Assembly (NCBI RefSeq): GCF_036906915.1
Contig: NZ_JBAKHX010000100.1
Location: forward strand, 1-24,383
DNA: 24,383 bases
Reading direction: 5' to 3'
From: Phytohabitans sp036906915
GTDB taxonomy: Bacteria; Actinomycetota; Actinomycetes; Mycobacteriales; Micromonosporaceae
Shown: positions 6,419 through 13,862 of the stretch, piece after piece
How positions within the stretch are numbered: the stretch's first letter is position 1
Layout: every line of letters starts with the position of its first letter
Position numbers and translations under genes: made by a program
Notes under the pieces: model-generated
The model's input: only the letters and a program-made list of their open reading frames with translations
What the model was told of the DNA's origin: nothing
Database searches by the model: none

Positions 6419-8062
6419 GTGACGACGGCGTCGTTTGGGGCGGTGGCGCGGCGCGGCGGCCGGTGGCTGCCGTTCGTGGCGGTGGCCGCCCTGTCGGGTA
6501 CCGCCGTGACCCTCGCGCTGCCCGCGGTGCTGGGTCGCGCGATCGACGCGATCGTGGCGGGCGGCGGCGCCGACAGGTGGGTGGCGCTGGCCGGCGGGCT
6601 GGTCGCGCTCGGCGTCGCTGGCGAGTTGCTCGGCGCCTACGCCGGCACCGCGACCGTCGCGACCGCCGCGGCCTGGCTGCGCGAACGCCTCGTGCGGCAG
6701 GCGCTGTCGACCGGTCGGAGGGTCGACGCCGGTGACCTGGTCAGCCGGGTCTCCGCCAACGCGGTCGACGCGGCGCAGGCCGGCCCGACCGCCGTCAGCG
6801 TCGCGACCGCCGTGCTCCCGCCCGCCGGCAGCCTCGTGCTGCTCACCCTCATCGACCCGTGGCTGGCGCTCGCGTTCCTCTGCGGGCTGGCCCTGGTCGG
6901 TGCGGTGCTCAAAGCTTTCACCCAGCGCACCGCGGAGGTGGTCGGTGCTTACCAGCGGACGCAGGGCCGGATCGCCGCGCGCCTGGCCGAGGCGATCGGC
7001 GGTGCCCGTACCATCGCCGCCGCCGGCACCGTCGAGCGCGAGGAGCGCCGCGTGCTCGAACCACTCGCGGACCTGCGTGCGGAGGGCGCGCGGACCTGGC
7101 AGGTGCTGGCCCGCTCCAGCGGGCAGGCGGCCGCCGTCGGCCCGCTGGTCCTGGTCGCCGTGCTCGCGGCCGGCGGCCTCGCGCTCGCCGCGGGGCGAAT
7201 CAGTCCCGGAGACCTGTTCGCGGCCGGACGGTACGCGGTGATCGGCGCCGGGCTCGGTGGCCTTACCGGCACCCTGGCTGGTCTCGCCCGTGCGCGCGCC
7301 GCCCTGCACCGCGTGGCCGAGGTGCTGGCGCGACCAGCCGTCCAGTATGGACAGATGCGGCTGCCGCCCGGCCCTGGGCGGCTGGAGTTTCGCGGCGTGA
7401 CCGTGCGATCCGGCGACGCCACGCTCCTCGACGGCGTCGACCTGACGCTGCCCGGCGGGGCCGCGGTCGCGGTCGTCGGCCGGTCCGGCGCCGGCAAGTC
7501 GGTGCTCGCCGCGCTCGCCGCGCGGCTCCGCGACCCCGACGAGGGCGAGGTGCGGCTCGACGGCGTGCCGCTGCCCGACCTCAGCCACGGCGCGCTGCGC
7601 GCGGCCGTGGGCTGCGCGTTCGAACGGCCGGTCCTGGTTGGCGGGACAGTCGCCGACGCCGTCGGGCTCGGCCTTCCGCGCGATCGGGTACGCGGTGCCG
7701 CGCTCGCCACCCACGCCGACGACTTCGTCAGCCGGCTCCCGCTCGGGTACGACACGCCGCTCGCTGACGCTCCGATGTCGGGTGGGGAGCGGCAGCGGCT
7801 CGGGCTCGCCCGCGCCTGGCACGCGGAACGGGTACTCGTGCTCGACGACGCGACGTCCAGTTTGGACACCGTCACTGAGATGCAGATCAGTCGCACGCTG
7901 ACCGCTGACGGCCGTGGGCGTACCCGATTGATCGTCACGCACCGCGCGGCGACCGCGTCGCGCGCGGACCTCGTCGTGTGGCTCGACGCCGGGCGGGTGT
8001 GCGCGGTGGGCTCCCACGCCGCGCTGTGTGACGACCCCGACTACCGGGCGGTGTTCGGGTGA
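6419..8062 (+). CDS. ramA: ABC exporter half-transporter, RamA-like
   Basis: 547 aa, fused membrane and ATPase domains, probably one half of a heterodimeric exporter with the next gene. The first 300 residues contain about six hydrophobic segments. The nucleotide-binding domain has Walker A GRSGAGKS (about residue 354), signature MSGGERQR, Walker B VLVLDDATSSLD (about 473-484) and H-loop VTHR. The residue after the Walker B aspartate is Asp rather than the usual catalytic Glu (LDDAT), while the partner has LDEAT. That is the asymmetry expected of a heterodimer with one degenerate ATP site. The GTG start at 6419 has GGAG five bases before it; the overlapping ATG at 6417 is followed directly by a stop. 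The stop overlaps the ramB start (GTGA). Its likely cargo is the modified RamS peptide. Confidence 0.92.
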   Translation: MTTASFGAVARRGGRWLPFVAVAALSGTAVTLALPAVLGRAIDAIVAGGGADRWVALAGGLVALGVAGELLGAYAGTATVATAAAWLRERLVRQALSTGRRVDAGDLVSRVSANAVDAAQAGPTAVSVATAVLPPAGSLVLLTLIDPWLALAFLCGLALVGAVLKAFTQRTAEVVGAYQRTQGRIAARLAEAIGGARTIAAAGTVEREERRVLEPLADLRAEGARTWQVLARSSGQAAAVGPLVLVAVLAAGGLALAAGRISPGDLFAAGRYAVIGAGLGGLTGTLAGLARARAALHRVAEVLARPAVQYGQMRLPPGPGRLEFRGVTVRSGDATLLDGVDLTLPGGAAVAVVGRSGAGKSVLAALAARLRDPDEGEVRLDGVPLPDLSHGALRAAVGCAFERPVLVGGTVADAVGLGLPRDRVRGAALATHADDFVSRLPLGYDTPLADAPMSGGERQRLGLARAWHAERVLVLDDATSSLDTVTEMQISRTLTADGRGRTRLIVTHRAATASRADLVVWLDAGRVCAVGSHAALCDDPDYRAVFG

Positions 8063-9864
8063 ACGCGGTGCGGTTCGGGCTGGCGGCGTTGCCACGCCGG
8101 CCATTGCTGGCACTGGCCGCGTGGTCAGTGCCCGAGGCGCTGCCGTCGGCGCTGCTCGGCGTCGCGGTGGCGCGCGCGGTCGACAGCGGCTTCCTCGCCG
8201 GTCGGCCGATGGTCGGGCTGGCTTGGCTCGGCGCGCTCCTGCTCGCCGCGGGTGTCGGCGCGATCGGGGCGCGGCAGGTGTTCCGGCGGCTCGGCGACGT
8301 GGTCGAGCCGTTCCGTGACGACCTCGTCCGGCGGGTCGTCGGGGGCGCGTTGCGGCACGCGCTGGCGGGCCGGCCCGACGACGGTGCCGTCGCGCGGCTC
8401 ACCCGGCAGGTGGAGATCGTGCGGGACACGTACGCCGGACTCGTCGTGGTGGTGCGCGGCTTCGCGGTGACGGTGGTGGGCGCCGCGGTGGGCCTGATGT
8501 CGGTGGCGCCGGTGATCGGGCTGCTGATCCTGCCGCCGTTCGTGTTGGGCGTGGCTGCTTTCGTGGCGACCCTGGGGTTCGCGGCTGGGCGGCAACGGGC
8601 GGCGGTGCGAACCGACGAGCGGCTGGCCGCCACCGCCGGAGCGGTGCTCGCCGGCGTCCGCGACGTGGCGGCGCGGGGGGCCGAGGAGCACGCCGCCGCG
8701 ATGGTCGCCGGCCCGATCCGCGAGCAGGCCGCTGCCGAGCGCGCCCTTGCCGGCACCGCGGCGCTGCGCACGCTCTGCTTCGCGGTGGGCGGCTGGCTCC
8801 CGCTCGTCGTCGTGCTGGCCGCCGGCCCGTGGTTGGTGCGCCGCGGGCTCACCGCGGGGGCCATCATGGGCGCTTTGACCTACGTGCTCTTCGCACTCCA
8901 GCCGGCGCTGAGCCGGCTGATGTCGGGGCTGGGCGGGAGCGGATTGCGGTTCGTGGTCACATTGGACCGCATCTTGACCGCGTCCACTGTGGTCGTCGCG
9001 AGTGCGCCACGGCCGGTGGCCGCGCGGGGGTACGAGGTGGTCCTGCGCGGGGTGACGTTCCGGTACGGACCGCACGCCGAGCCGGTGCTGCTCGATCTCG
9101 ATCTGACCGTTGCCGAGGGCGACCACCTGGCGATCGTCGGGCCCAGCGGGATCGGAAAGTCCACAGTGGCCGGGCTGGTCTGCGGGTTGCTGAGTCCGGC
9201 GTCAGGGTCGGTGCTGGTCGGCGGGGTGCCGGCCGCGGTCCGGCCCGGGACCCGGGTGCTGATCCCGCAGGAGGCGTACGTGTTCGCCGGTACGGTAGGG
9301 GAAAACCTGCTGTACCTGCGACCGGCCGCGTCCCCCGCTTCGGTGGCGGAGGCGGTGGCCGCGGTCGGCGCGGCGGCTCTCGTGGACCGGCTCGGCGGGC
9401 TGGAGGCGAGGGTGCGGCCCGATGAGCTCTCAGCGGGGGAGCGGCAGCTGATCGCCCTCGCCCGGGCCTACCTGTCGCCCGCGCCGCTCGTGGTCCTGGA
9501 CGAAGCGACCTGTCACCTCGACCCGGCCGCGGAGCGCGTGGCTGAGGAGGCGTTCGCCGCGCGCGAGGGCACGCTGATCGTGATCGCCCACCGGGTGACG
9601 TCGGCGGAGCGCGCCCGCCGGGTTCTGGTCCTGGACGGCGTCCGTCCGGATGTCGGCTCCCATGCGGCTCTGCTTAGCCGCAATCCGCTGTACCGCGACC
9701 TCCACGGCCTCTGGCACCCCGCCCCGCCTCCGGCGCCGCGACCGCCCCGGCTACCCCGGCCCGCCGACCCCGTCGACCCCCTCAACCCCGTCGACCCCCT
9801 CAACCCCGTCGACCCCGTCGACCCCGTCGACCCCGTCGATCAAGGGCAAACGCACGTGCTTTGA
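8059..9864 (+). CDS. ramB: ABC exporter half-transporter, RamB-like
   Basis: 601 aa, the partner of RamA. It is translationally coupled to it by a four-base GTGA overlap. The membrane domain covers about residues 1-300. The ATPase domain has Walker A GPSGIGKS (about 360), signature LSAGERQ and Walker B LVVLDEATCHLD with the catalytic Glu (about 477), then IAHRVTSAERA with the H-loop histidine. The family homology ends near residue 555 (LYRDLHGLWHP). After it comes a Pro-rich tail with eight Asp/Asn-Pro units (VDP, LNP) encoded by 9-bp DNA repeats. The last residues, DQGQTHVL, are encoded by the left arm of an intergenic palindrome that also supplies the TGA stop. The tail is therefore probably a recent read-through extension without export function. 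Confidence 0.92.
   Translation: MNAVRFGLAALPRRPLLALAAWSVPEALPSALLGVAVARAVDSGFLAGRPMVGLAWLGALLLAAGVGAIGARQVFRRLGDVVEPFRDDLVRRVVGGALRHALAGRPDDGAVARLTRQVEIVRDTYAGLVVVVRGFAVTVVGAAVGLMSVAPVIGLLILPPFVLGVAAFVATLGFAAGRQRAAVRTDERLAATAGAVLAGVRDVAARGAEEHAAAMVAGPIREQAAAERALAGTAALRTLCFAVGGWLPLVVVLAAGPWLVRRGLTAGAIMGALTYVLFALQPALSRLMSGLGGSGLRFVVTLDRILTASTVVVASAPRPVAARGYEVVLRGVTFRYGPHAEPVLLDLDLTVAEGDHLAIVGPSGIGKSTVAGLVCGLLSPASGSVLVGGVPAAVRPGTRVLIPQEAYVFAGTVGENLLYLRPAASPASVAEAVAAVGAAALVDRLGGLEARVRPDELSAGERQLIALARAYLSPAPLVVLDEATCHLDPAAERVAEEAFAAREGTLIVIAHRVTSAERARRVLVLDGVRPDVGSHAALLSRNPLYRDLHGLWHPAPPPAPRPPRLPRPADPVDPLNPVDPLNPVDPVDPVDPVDQGQTHVL
9763..9834 (+). repeat. 9-bp tandem repeats at the 3' end of ramB
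   Basis: Eight consecutive 9-base units are in frame with ramB: GCCGACCCC once, GTCGACCCC five times and CTCAACCCC twice (units 3 and 5). They encode Asp-Pro-Val/Leu runs. They end directly at the palindrome that begins at 9836. This looks like slippage expansion in the coding tail. Confidence 0.9.
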
Positions 9865-9896
9865 TCTCATTTCCACGTGCGTTTGCCCTTGATCGA
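9836..9896. repeat. Perfect 23-bp intergenic palindrome, copy 1
   Basis: Arms at 9836-9858 and 9874-9896 are perfectly complementary over 23 bases, with a 15-base spacer. The arm begins TCGATCAAGGGCAAACGCAC, and the same core occurs in a second palindrome at 10813-10873. It contains the ramB stop codon and lies between the convergent ramB and LuxR genes. A bidirectional terminator or transcript stabiliser would fit, although no T tract follows. A non-autonomous repeat element of the REP/BIME kind is another possibility. Confidence 0.93.
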
Positions 9897-9935
9897 TGAA
9901 GATCTCCTTGATCGGCGGGCGGTGCCGCGGCCGTT

Positions 9936-9992
9936 GCCGGGCCTCGCGCGTTGCCTGCCGGGCCGCGTTGCCTGCCGGGCCTCGCGCGTTGC
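9936..9992. repeat. Short GC-rich direct repeats between ramB and luxR
   Basis: GCCGGGCCTCGCGCGTTGC occurs identically at 9936-9954 and 9974-9992. A shortened version (CTGCCGGGCCGCGTTGC) lies between them. I see no gene in 9897-10020. The block looks like intergenic slippage sequence. Confidence 0.8.
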
Positions 9993-10020
9993 TCGCCGCG
10001 TCGGCGCGGCACTCGCGGCG

Positions 10021-10635
10021 CTAGATCCAACCGGCGTCCTGGGCTATGCGGATGGCCTCGATGCGGGTACGGGCGCCTGTCTTGGAGAGGATGCGGGACA
10101 GGTAGTTGCGGACGGTGCCGGTGCTCAGGAAGAGCGCCTGGGCGATCTCGCTTGGCGGCGTGCCGTCCACCGCCAGCCGCAGCACCTCGCGCTCCCGGTC
10201 GGTCAGCGGGCTTTCGCCGGCGGTCAGTGCCGCCACCGCCAGTTCCGCGTCGAGCACCGGCTCGCCGCGCGCGAGTTGCCGCACGCTCTCCACGAGGTCG
10301 CCGGGGGACGTCTCGATGCCGATCAAGCCCACCCGGGGCGCGAGCCGGGCGAGGGAGCGGCCGAGGCCGGCGCTCGCCGCTCGGTCCAGCACGATGAGTA
10401 CGCCGCAGGCGGGTAGCGACTGGCACAGGGCCGGGCACAGCTCGCCGACCGTGACGGGGCCGGGCAGGCTGGCGTCGAGCACCGCGACGTCGGGCCGCTC
10501 GCGGGCGGCCATCGGAAGGATGTCGTCGGCGCGATCGAGTTCGGCGACGACCGTGAGATCGGGTTCGGCGGACAGGACGGTGGCCAGCGCCCCCCGAAAC
10601 AGCGTGCCTCTCTGCCCGAGCAGGACCTGGATCAC
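10021..10635 (-). CDS. LuxR-type orphan response regulator 3
   Basis: 204 aa, paralogous to the regulator at 2741-3325 along its whole length and convergent with ramB. The GTG at 10635 is preceded by AGGGGG. The receiver-like domain is the most degenerate of the three. Gln8-Arg9 replace the acidic metal-binding pair, and LIGIETS replaces the Lys-containing motif, although an Asp (D54) remains at the phospho-site. The LuxR helix-turn-helix (about 143-204) is intact: PLTDREREVLRLAVDG, then GTVRNYLSRILSKTGARTRIEAIRIAQDAGW. Such receivers usually work without phosphorylation, by constitutive dimerisation or ligand binding. It probably acts on the ram locus, but its position beyond the palindrome pair leaves room for another target. 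A candidate operator lies at 10673-10696, upstream of its start. Confidence 0.9.
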   Translation of the reverse strand: MIQVLLGQRGTLFRGALATVLSAEPDLTVVAELDRADDILPMAARERPDVAVLDASLPGPVTVGELCPALCQSLPACGVLIVLDRAASAGLGRSLARLAPRVGLIGIETSPGDLVESVRQLARGEPVLDAELAVAALTAGESPLTDREREVLRLAVDGTPPSEIAQALFLSTGTVRNYLSRILSKTGARTRIEAIRIAQDAGWI

Positions 10636-10672
10636 CGCACCCCCTGATGACGGACAGCAATAAGCCCACTAC

Positions 10673-10696
10673 AAACTGATCATCGAGTGTCAGTTT
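10673..10696. promoter_or_regulatory. Candidate operator upstream of luxR 3
   Basis: AAACTGA (10673-10679) and TCAGTTT (10690-10696) are perfect inverted half-sites with a 10-base spacer, 38 bases upstream of the luxR start. The surrounding 10655-10760 is clearly richer in A/T than the genes around it, as expected of a promoter. The site may serve autoregulation. Confidence 0.4.
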
Positions 10697-10812
10697 ATGC
10701 TGCCAGAATGGGGCGATAAGCGATTCAGGAAAGGTGTCGGAAACCTGATTGTTGACTCATAGGCGAGCTGGCTGGAGGTTCGCGCGACTGGCCACGACCA
10801 AGGGAAATCGCA

Positions 10813-10873
10813 TCGATCAAGGGCAAATGCATACGGAATTGGGAGCAAATCACATGCATTTGCCCTTGATCGA
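10813..10873. repeat. Perfect 20-bp intergenic palindrome, copy 2
   Basis: Arms TCGATCAAGGGCAAATGCAT (10813-10832) and their exact complement at 10854-10873 are separated by 21 bases. The arm differs from copy 1 by only one or two bases over the shared 20 (C/T changes), yet stays self-complementary, so paired changes have occurred in both arms. It lies 18 bases after the M28 peptidase stop codon, suiting a terminator or 3'-end stabiliser for that gene. Confidence 0.93.
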
Positions 10874-10891
10874 CGGAAAACAAAAGCGGGG

Positions 10892-12352
10892 TTACGACGT
10901 CGCCGGCACGGGGAACGCCACCGGGCTGCGGTGGCCGGCGCGGTCCACCGCACGGACGCCGAAGAAGACGTTGTCCTTGGACAGGTCGATCGTCGCCTCG
11001 GTCACGTCGCCGACCGGGATCACATGTGTCCACTCCGGGGCGGTGGTCTCCCGCCACACCACCTCGTACCCGGCCAGGTCCGGCTCGGTGCCCCGGGCCC
11101 ACCGCAGAGTGGTGTCGTTGGTGAGCGCGGCGGTCAGGATGCGCACCGAGCGCGGCGTGCCCGGCGCTTGGGCCAGCGACCACAGCGCGGCGCCGTTGAC
11201 CCGGGCCACCCGAGCGATGTACTCGAAGTCGCAGAACTCCGGCAGGTCGCCGAACTGCACGCCGTTCTCCACGCGGACGTCCTGGTGCTGGTGGCGGAAG
11301 TCCTCGTTCGGTTCGGTGAAGCGGGCGGCCGGGTAGCCCTCGCGCAGGTAGGAGATGTGGTCGCTGCCGCGCAGGTACCGATCGCGGCGGTAGATGACGC
11401 GGACCCGCATGCCGGTGGCGTCGTTGTCGGCCACGTCCCGCACGAAGCGGCCGAGCTGCCGCGACGGCGAGTCGTTTTCGCCGCCCACCGACTGGCGAAC
11501 CGACGCCTGCTCCGGCGTCTCCGAGGTCGGCACGCCCTCGACGAACAGCCGCACCGTGCGCCTGTCGCGGGTGCCGTCGTCGGCGGTGCTGCTGCCGACG
11601 ATGTCGTCACTGAACATGCCCTGGACGTCCGCGCCGGCCGCCTTGTACTGCCGGGCCTGGTAGGCCGATCCGAACAGGCCCTGCTCCTCGCCGGCCACGG
11701 CGGTGAACACCACGGTCGCCTCGATCGGCCGGGTGGCCATGAGCCGGGCGAGCTCCAGCGCCACCGCCACGCCGGACGCGTCGTCGTTGGCGCCGGGGGC
11801 GTCAGCGGTCGCGTTGAGCACGTCGGTGACCCGCGAGTCGTAGTGACCGGAGATCACGTACATGCGCTGAGGTGACGTGGTGCTGTGCTGCCCGTGCAGG
11901 GTGGCCACCACGTTCGTGATGACCGTGGGCGTTGGGATGCGGGGCGGCGCGGCCTCCTGGAGGTAGGACTGCTTCTCGACGGTCATGCGACCGCCGGACG
12001 CGGCGGCGTACCCGACGAACTGGTCGTAGATCCAGTCGCGGGCCGCGCCGATGCCCCGTACCGGATCGTCCTGACTGGATAGCGTGTGCCGCGTGCCGAA
12101 TGCCGCGAGCCGGCGCACGGTCGCCTCGATGCGCCTCGGGTCGATTTCGGCTAGCAGCGCCCGCAGGGCGCGGCTCGGCCGCTGTGGAGTAATGGGGCGG
12201 CCCGGCCCGGGGGGTGACCCCGCGACCTGGGCGGACCCGGCTGCCTGGGCGGGCGCCGCACCGGCCAGTGAGCCCGAGACCAGCGGCGTTGCCGCCATCG
12301 CGGTGGCTGATGTGATGAACGCCCGTCGAGATGTGGATTCATCGATGCCCAT
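10892..12352 (-). CDS. Tat-exported M28 zinc peptidase with Fn3-like domain
   Basis: 486 aa. The N-terminus carries a twin-arginine signal (TSRRAFITS, R9-R10, then an Ala-rich hydrophobic run to about residue 38), so the enzyme is exported folded. The M28 aminopeptidase/carboxypeptidase domain (about 65-390) has the full two-zinc set: H170 and D172 in ISGHYDS, Asp in GANDDASG (about 190), the catalytic Glu pair in AGEEQG (222-223), SDD (about 249-250) and H332 in GSDHISY. A fibronectin III-like domain covers about 400-486 (SVRILTAALTNDTTLRW to GVRAVDRAGHRSPVAF). The ATG at 12352 is chosen because it sits directly before the Tat signal; upstream frame has no homology. It is divergent from the methyltransferase with 63 bases between. 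It could trim exported lanthipeptide leader residues, but that is speculation from proximity. Confidence 0.92.
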   Translation of the reverse strand: MGIDESTSRRAFITSATAMAATPLVSGSLAGAAPAQAAGSAQVAGSPPGPGRPITPQRPSRALRALLAEIDPRRIEATVRRLAAFGTRHTLSSQDDPVRGIGAARDWIYDQFVGYAAASGGRMTVEKQSYLQEAAPPRIPTPTVITNVVATLHGQHSTTSPQRMYVISGHYDSRVTDVLNATADAPGANDDASGVAVALELARLMATRPIEATVVFTAVAGEEQGLFGSAYQARQYKAAGADVQGMFSDDIVGSSTADDGTRDRRTVRLFVEGVPTSETPEQASVRQSVGGENDSPSRQLGRFVRDVADNDATGMRVRVIYRRDRYLRGSDHISYLREGYPAARFTEPNEDFRHQHQDVRVENGVQFGDLPEFCDFEYIARVARVNGAALWSLAQAPGTPRSVRILTAALTNDTTLRWARGTEPDLAGYEVVWRETTAPEWTHVIPVGDVTEATIDLSKDNVFFGVRAVDRAGHRSPVAFPVPATS

Positions 12353-12403
12353 TCGCCTAATCGTGGCCCGGCCGATCGGCCATGTCCAGGGCACCGAGAG
12401 GGT

Positions 12404-12409
12404 TAGTCT
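12404..12409 (+). promoter_or_regulatory. Possible -10 box giving a leaderless methyltransferase mRNA
   Basis: TAGTCT fits the TANNNT actinobacterial -10 pattern and ends six bases before the GTG at 12416, so the transcript could begin at the start codon. There is no close Shine-Dalgarno. I find no clear -35 box. Confidence 0.35.
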
Positions 12410-12415
12410 TGCGAC

Positions 12416-13216
12416 GTGGAGCAGTCCTGGTACCGCGAGCTTGACCTTGACACCCCAAGCCCCGCCCGCGTGTACGACTACTTCCTCGGTGGCAGCCACA
12501 ACTTCGCGATTGACCGCGAGATGGCGCAGCGGCTGGTCGCGGTCAAGCCCGACGTGGCCGAGATCATGCGGGCCAACCGGGCGTTCCTGCGGCGGGCGGT
12601 GCAGCACCTCGTGGGGGTGGGCGTCCGGCAGTTCCTCGACCTGGGCTCGGGCGTGCCAACGGTCGGCAACGTCCACGAGATCGCGCAGCGCTCGGCGCCG
12701 GACGCGCGGGTGGTGTATGTCGACGTCGACCCGATCGCGGTGGCGCATAGCACGGCGATGCTGGAGGACAACCCGCTCGCCGGGGTCGTCCGCGCCGACC
12801 TGCGCGACACCGAGACGGTGCTCGGGCACCCGGTGGTCGGCAAGCTCATCGACTTCGCCGAGCCGGTTGCACTGCTTGTGGTGGGCGTATTGCACCAGCT
12901 TCCGGGCGATGAGCCGCTCGCGGCAATCCGGCGGTACCGGGATCAACTCGGGCCCGGCAGCTATCTCGCGCTCACCCAGGTCACCCAGGACGGGCGGCGC
13001 CGCGAGCGCACCGAGCTGCTCAAGGAGACGTTCGACGGCGGATACGCCAACGGCGCCGACGTGATGACGATGCGGACGCGGCCGGAGGTGCTGGCGTTCT
13101 TCGAGGAGTTCGAGCTGATCGAACCGGGGCTGGTGTTCGTGGCGAATTGGCGCCCGGAGGTCGAGGTGCCCGACCCGGAGCGCCTGTCGACGTACGCGGC
13201 GGTCGGCCGCCGCTGA
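12416..13216 (+). CDS. SAM-dependent methyltransferase, DUF574 type
   Basis: 266 aa. The protein matches the actinobacterial Methyltransf_19 (DUF574, PF04672) family. It has the N-terminal family motif PSPARVYDYFLGGSHNFAIDRE (cut here: RVYDYFLGGSHNF, about 18-30), the SAM-binding glycine loop FLDLGSGVPTVGNVHE (about 73-88), the acidic end of strand 2 VVYVDVDPIAVAH and a third motif around VRADLRD. The substrate of this family is not established, and the gene is present in many copies in actinomycetes. The start is a GTG, probably leaderless. It ends 13 bases before the convergent ThuA-like gene. No functional link to the neighbours is evident. Confidence 0.88.
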   Translation: MEQSWYRELDLDTPSPARVYDYFLGGSHNFAIDREMAQRLVAVKPDVAEIMRANRAFLRRAVQHLVGVGVRQFLDLGSGVPTVGNVHEIAQRSAPDARVVYVDVDPIAVAHSTAMLEDNPLAGVVRADLRDTETVLGHPVVGKLIDFAEPVALLVVGVLHQLPGDEPLAAIRRYRDQLGPGSYLALTQVTQDGRRRERTELLKETFDGGYANGADVMTMRTRPEVLAFFEEFELIEPGLVFVANWRPEVEVPDPERLSTYAAVGRR

Positions 13217-13229
13217 GCCGCCCGCGGCC

Positions 13230-13862
13230 CTAGGCCAGGCCAGCCGCCCAGCGCAGGCCGCCCAGCAGGTGCTCGCGGAACGCGGGCTCCTCGTACCCCT
13301 CGATCGTGTGGCCGAGCGCGGTGTAGAACGCGCGCCCGCCGCCGTGCTCGTGGCACCAGGCGAGCGGGTGGTCCGCGCCCATTCCGCCGCCGGAGTACGT
13401 CGTCTCGTCGAGCCGCAGCAGCACCCGGGCCTCGGGGCGGCTGCGGAAGTCGTACCACTCGTCCACGCGGGCCCAGGTCGCGGGCAGGTGTGCGGTGGCC
13501 GGGTGGTCGTGGTCGACGACGGTGACCGTGGCCGGCTGCACCTCGGGGTGCTTGTCGAAGAGCGCACCGACATGCGAGGCGTAGAACGGCCAGTCGTATT
13601 CGGTCGCGGTCGCCGAATGCACTCCCATGAACCCGCCACCGCCCCGCACGTACCCCTCGAACGCCGCGCGGCCGGCGTCGTCGAGCACGGTGCCGTTCGT
13701 GTTCATGAAGACGACGGCCTGGTACTGGGCCAGCCGCTCGGGCGTGAACCAGTCGGGGTCCTCGGTGGCGTCCACCGGGTAGCCGAAGGACCGCACGGTC
13801 TCGATGCCCGCCGGGATGGAGTCGTGCCGGAACCCGGTGGTGCGGGAGAATACGAGGATCAC
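13230..13862 (-). CDS. ThuA-like domain protein
   Basis: 210 aa, a single ThuA/class I glutamine-amidotransferase-like fold (PF06283). I see the N-terminal ILVFSRTTGFRHDSI, the central GGGGFMGVHSATATEYDWPFY (shortened: GVHSATATEYDW) and the C-terminal HPLAWCHEHGGGRAFYTALGHTIEGY (shortened: GGGRAFYTALGH), all characteristic. ThuA proteins occur in trehalose and other sugar catabolism and next to oxidoreductases; the exact reaction is poorly known. The GTG at 13862 overlaps the stop of the upstream radical SAM gene by four bases (GTGA), so the two are co-translated. An in-frame extension upstream has no ThuA similarity. No signal peptide is seen, so it is probably cytoplasmic. Confidence 0.9.
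   Translation of the reverse strand: MILVFSRTTGFRHDSIPAGIETVRSFGYPVDATEDPDWFTPERLAQYQAVVFMNTNGTVLDDAGRAAFEGYVRGGGGFMGVHSATATEYDWPFYASHVGALFDKHPEVQPATVTVVDHDHPATAHLPATWARVDEWYDFRSRPEARVLLRLDETTYSGGGMGADHPLAWCHEHGGGRAFYTALGHTIEGYEEPAFREHLLGGLRWAAGLA

Noticed and set aside
3977..8113. A minus-strand open frame of 1378 codons across ramC, ramS and ramA
   Set aside because: It is antisense to three clear genes and has the Arg/Gly/Ala/Val/His composition of a GC-bias shadow, with no recognisable domain.
9836..10873. Transposon with terminal inverted repeats around the third LuxR gene
   Set aside because: Each end is itself a full palindrome at a gene 3' end. No transposase is encoded between them, and I saw no target duplication.
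12353..13639. N-terminal extension of the M28 frame to 915 residues
   Set aside because: The extension is antisense to the methyltransferase, and the Tat signal at 12352 marks the true start.
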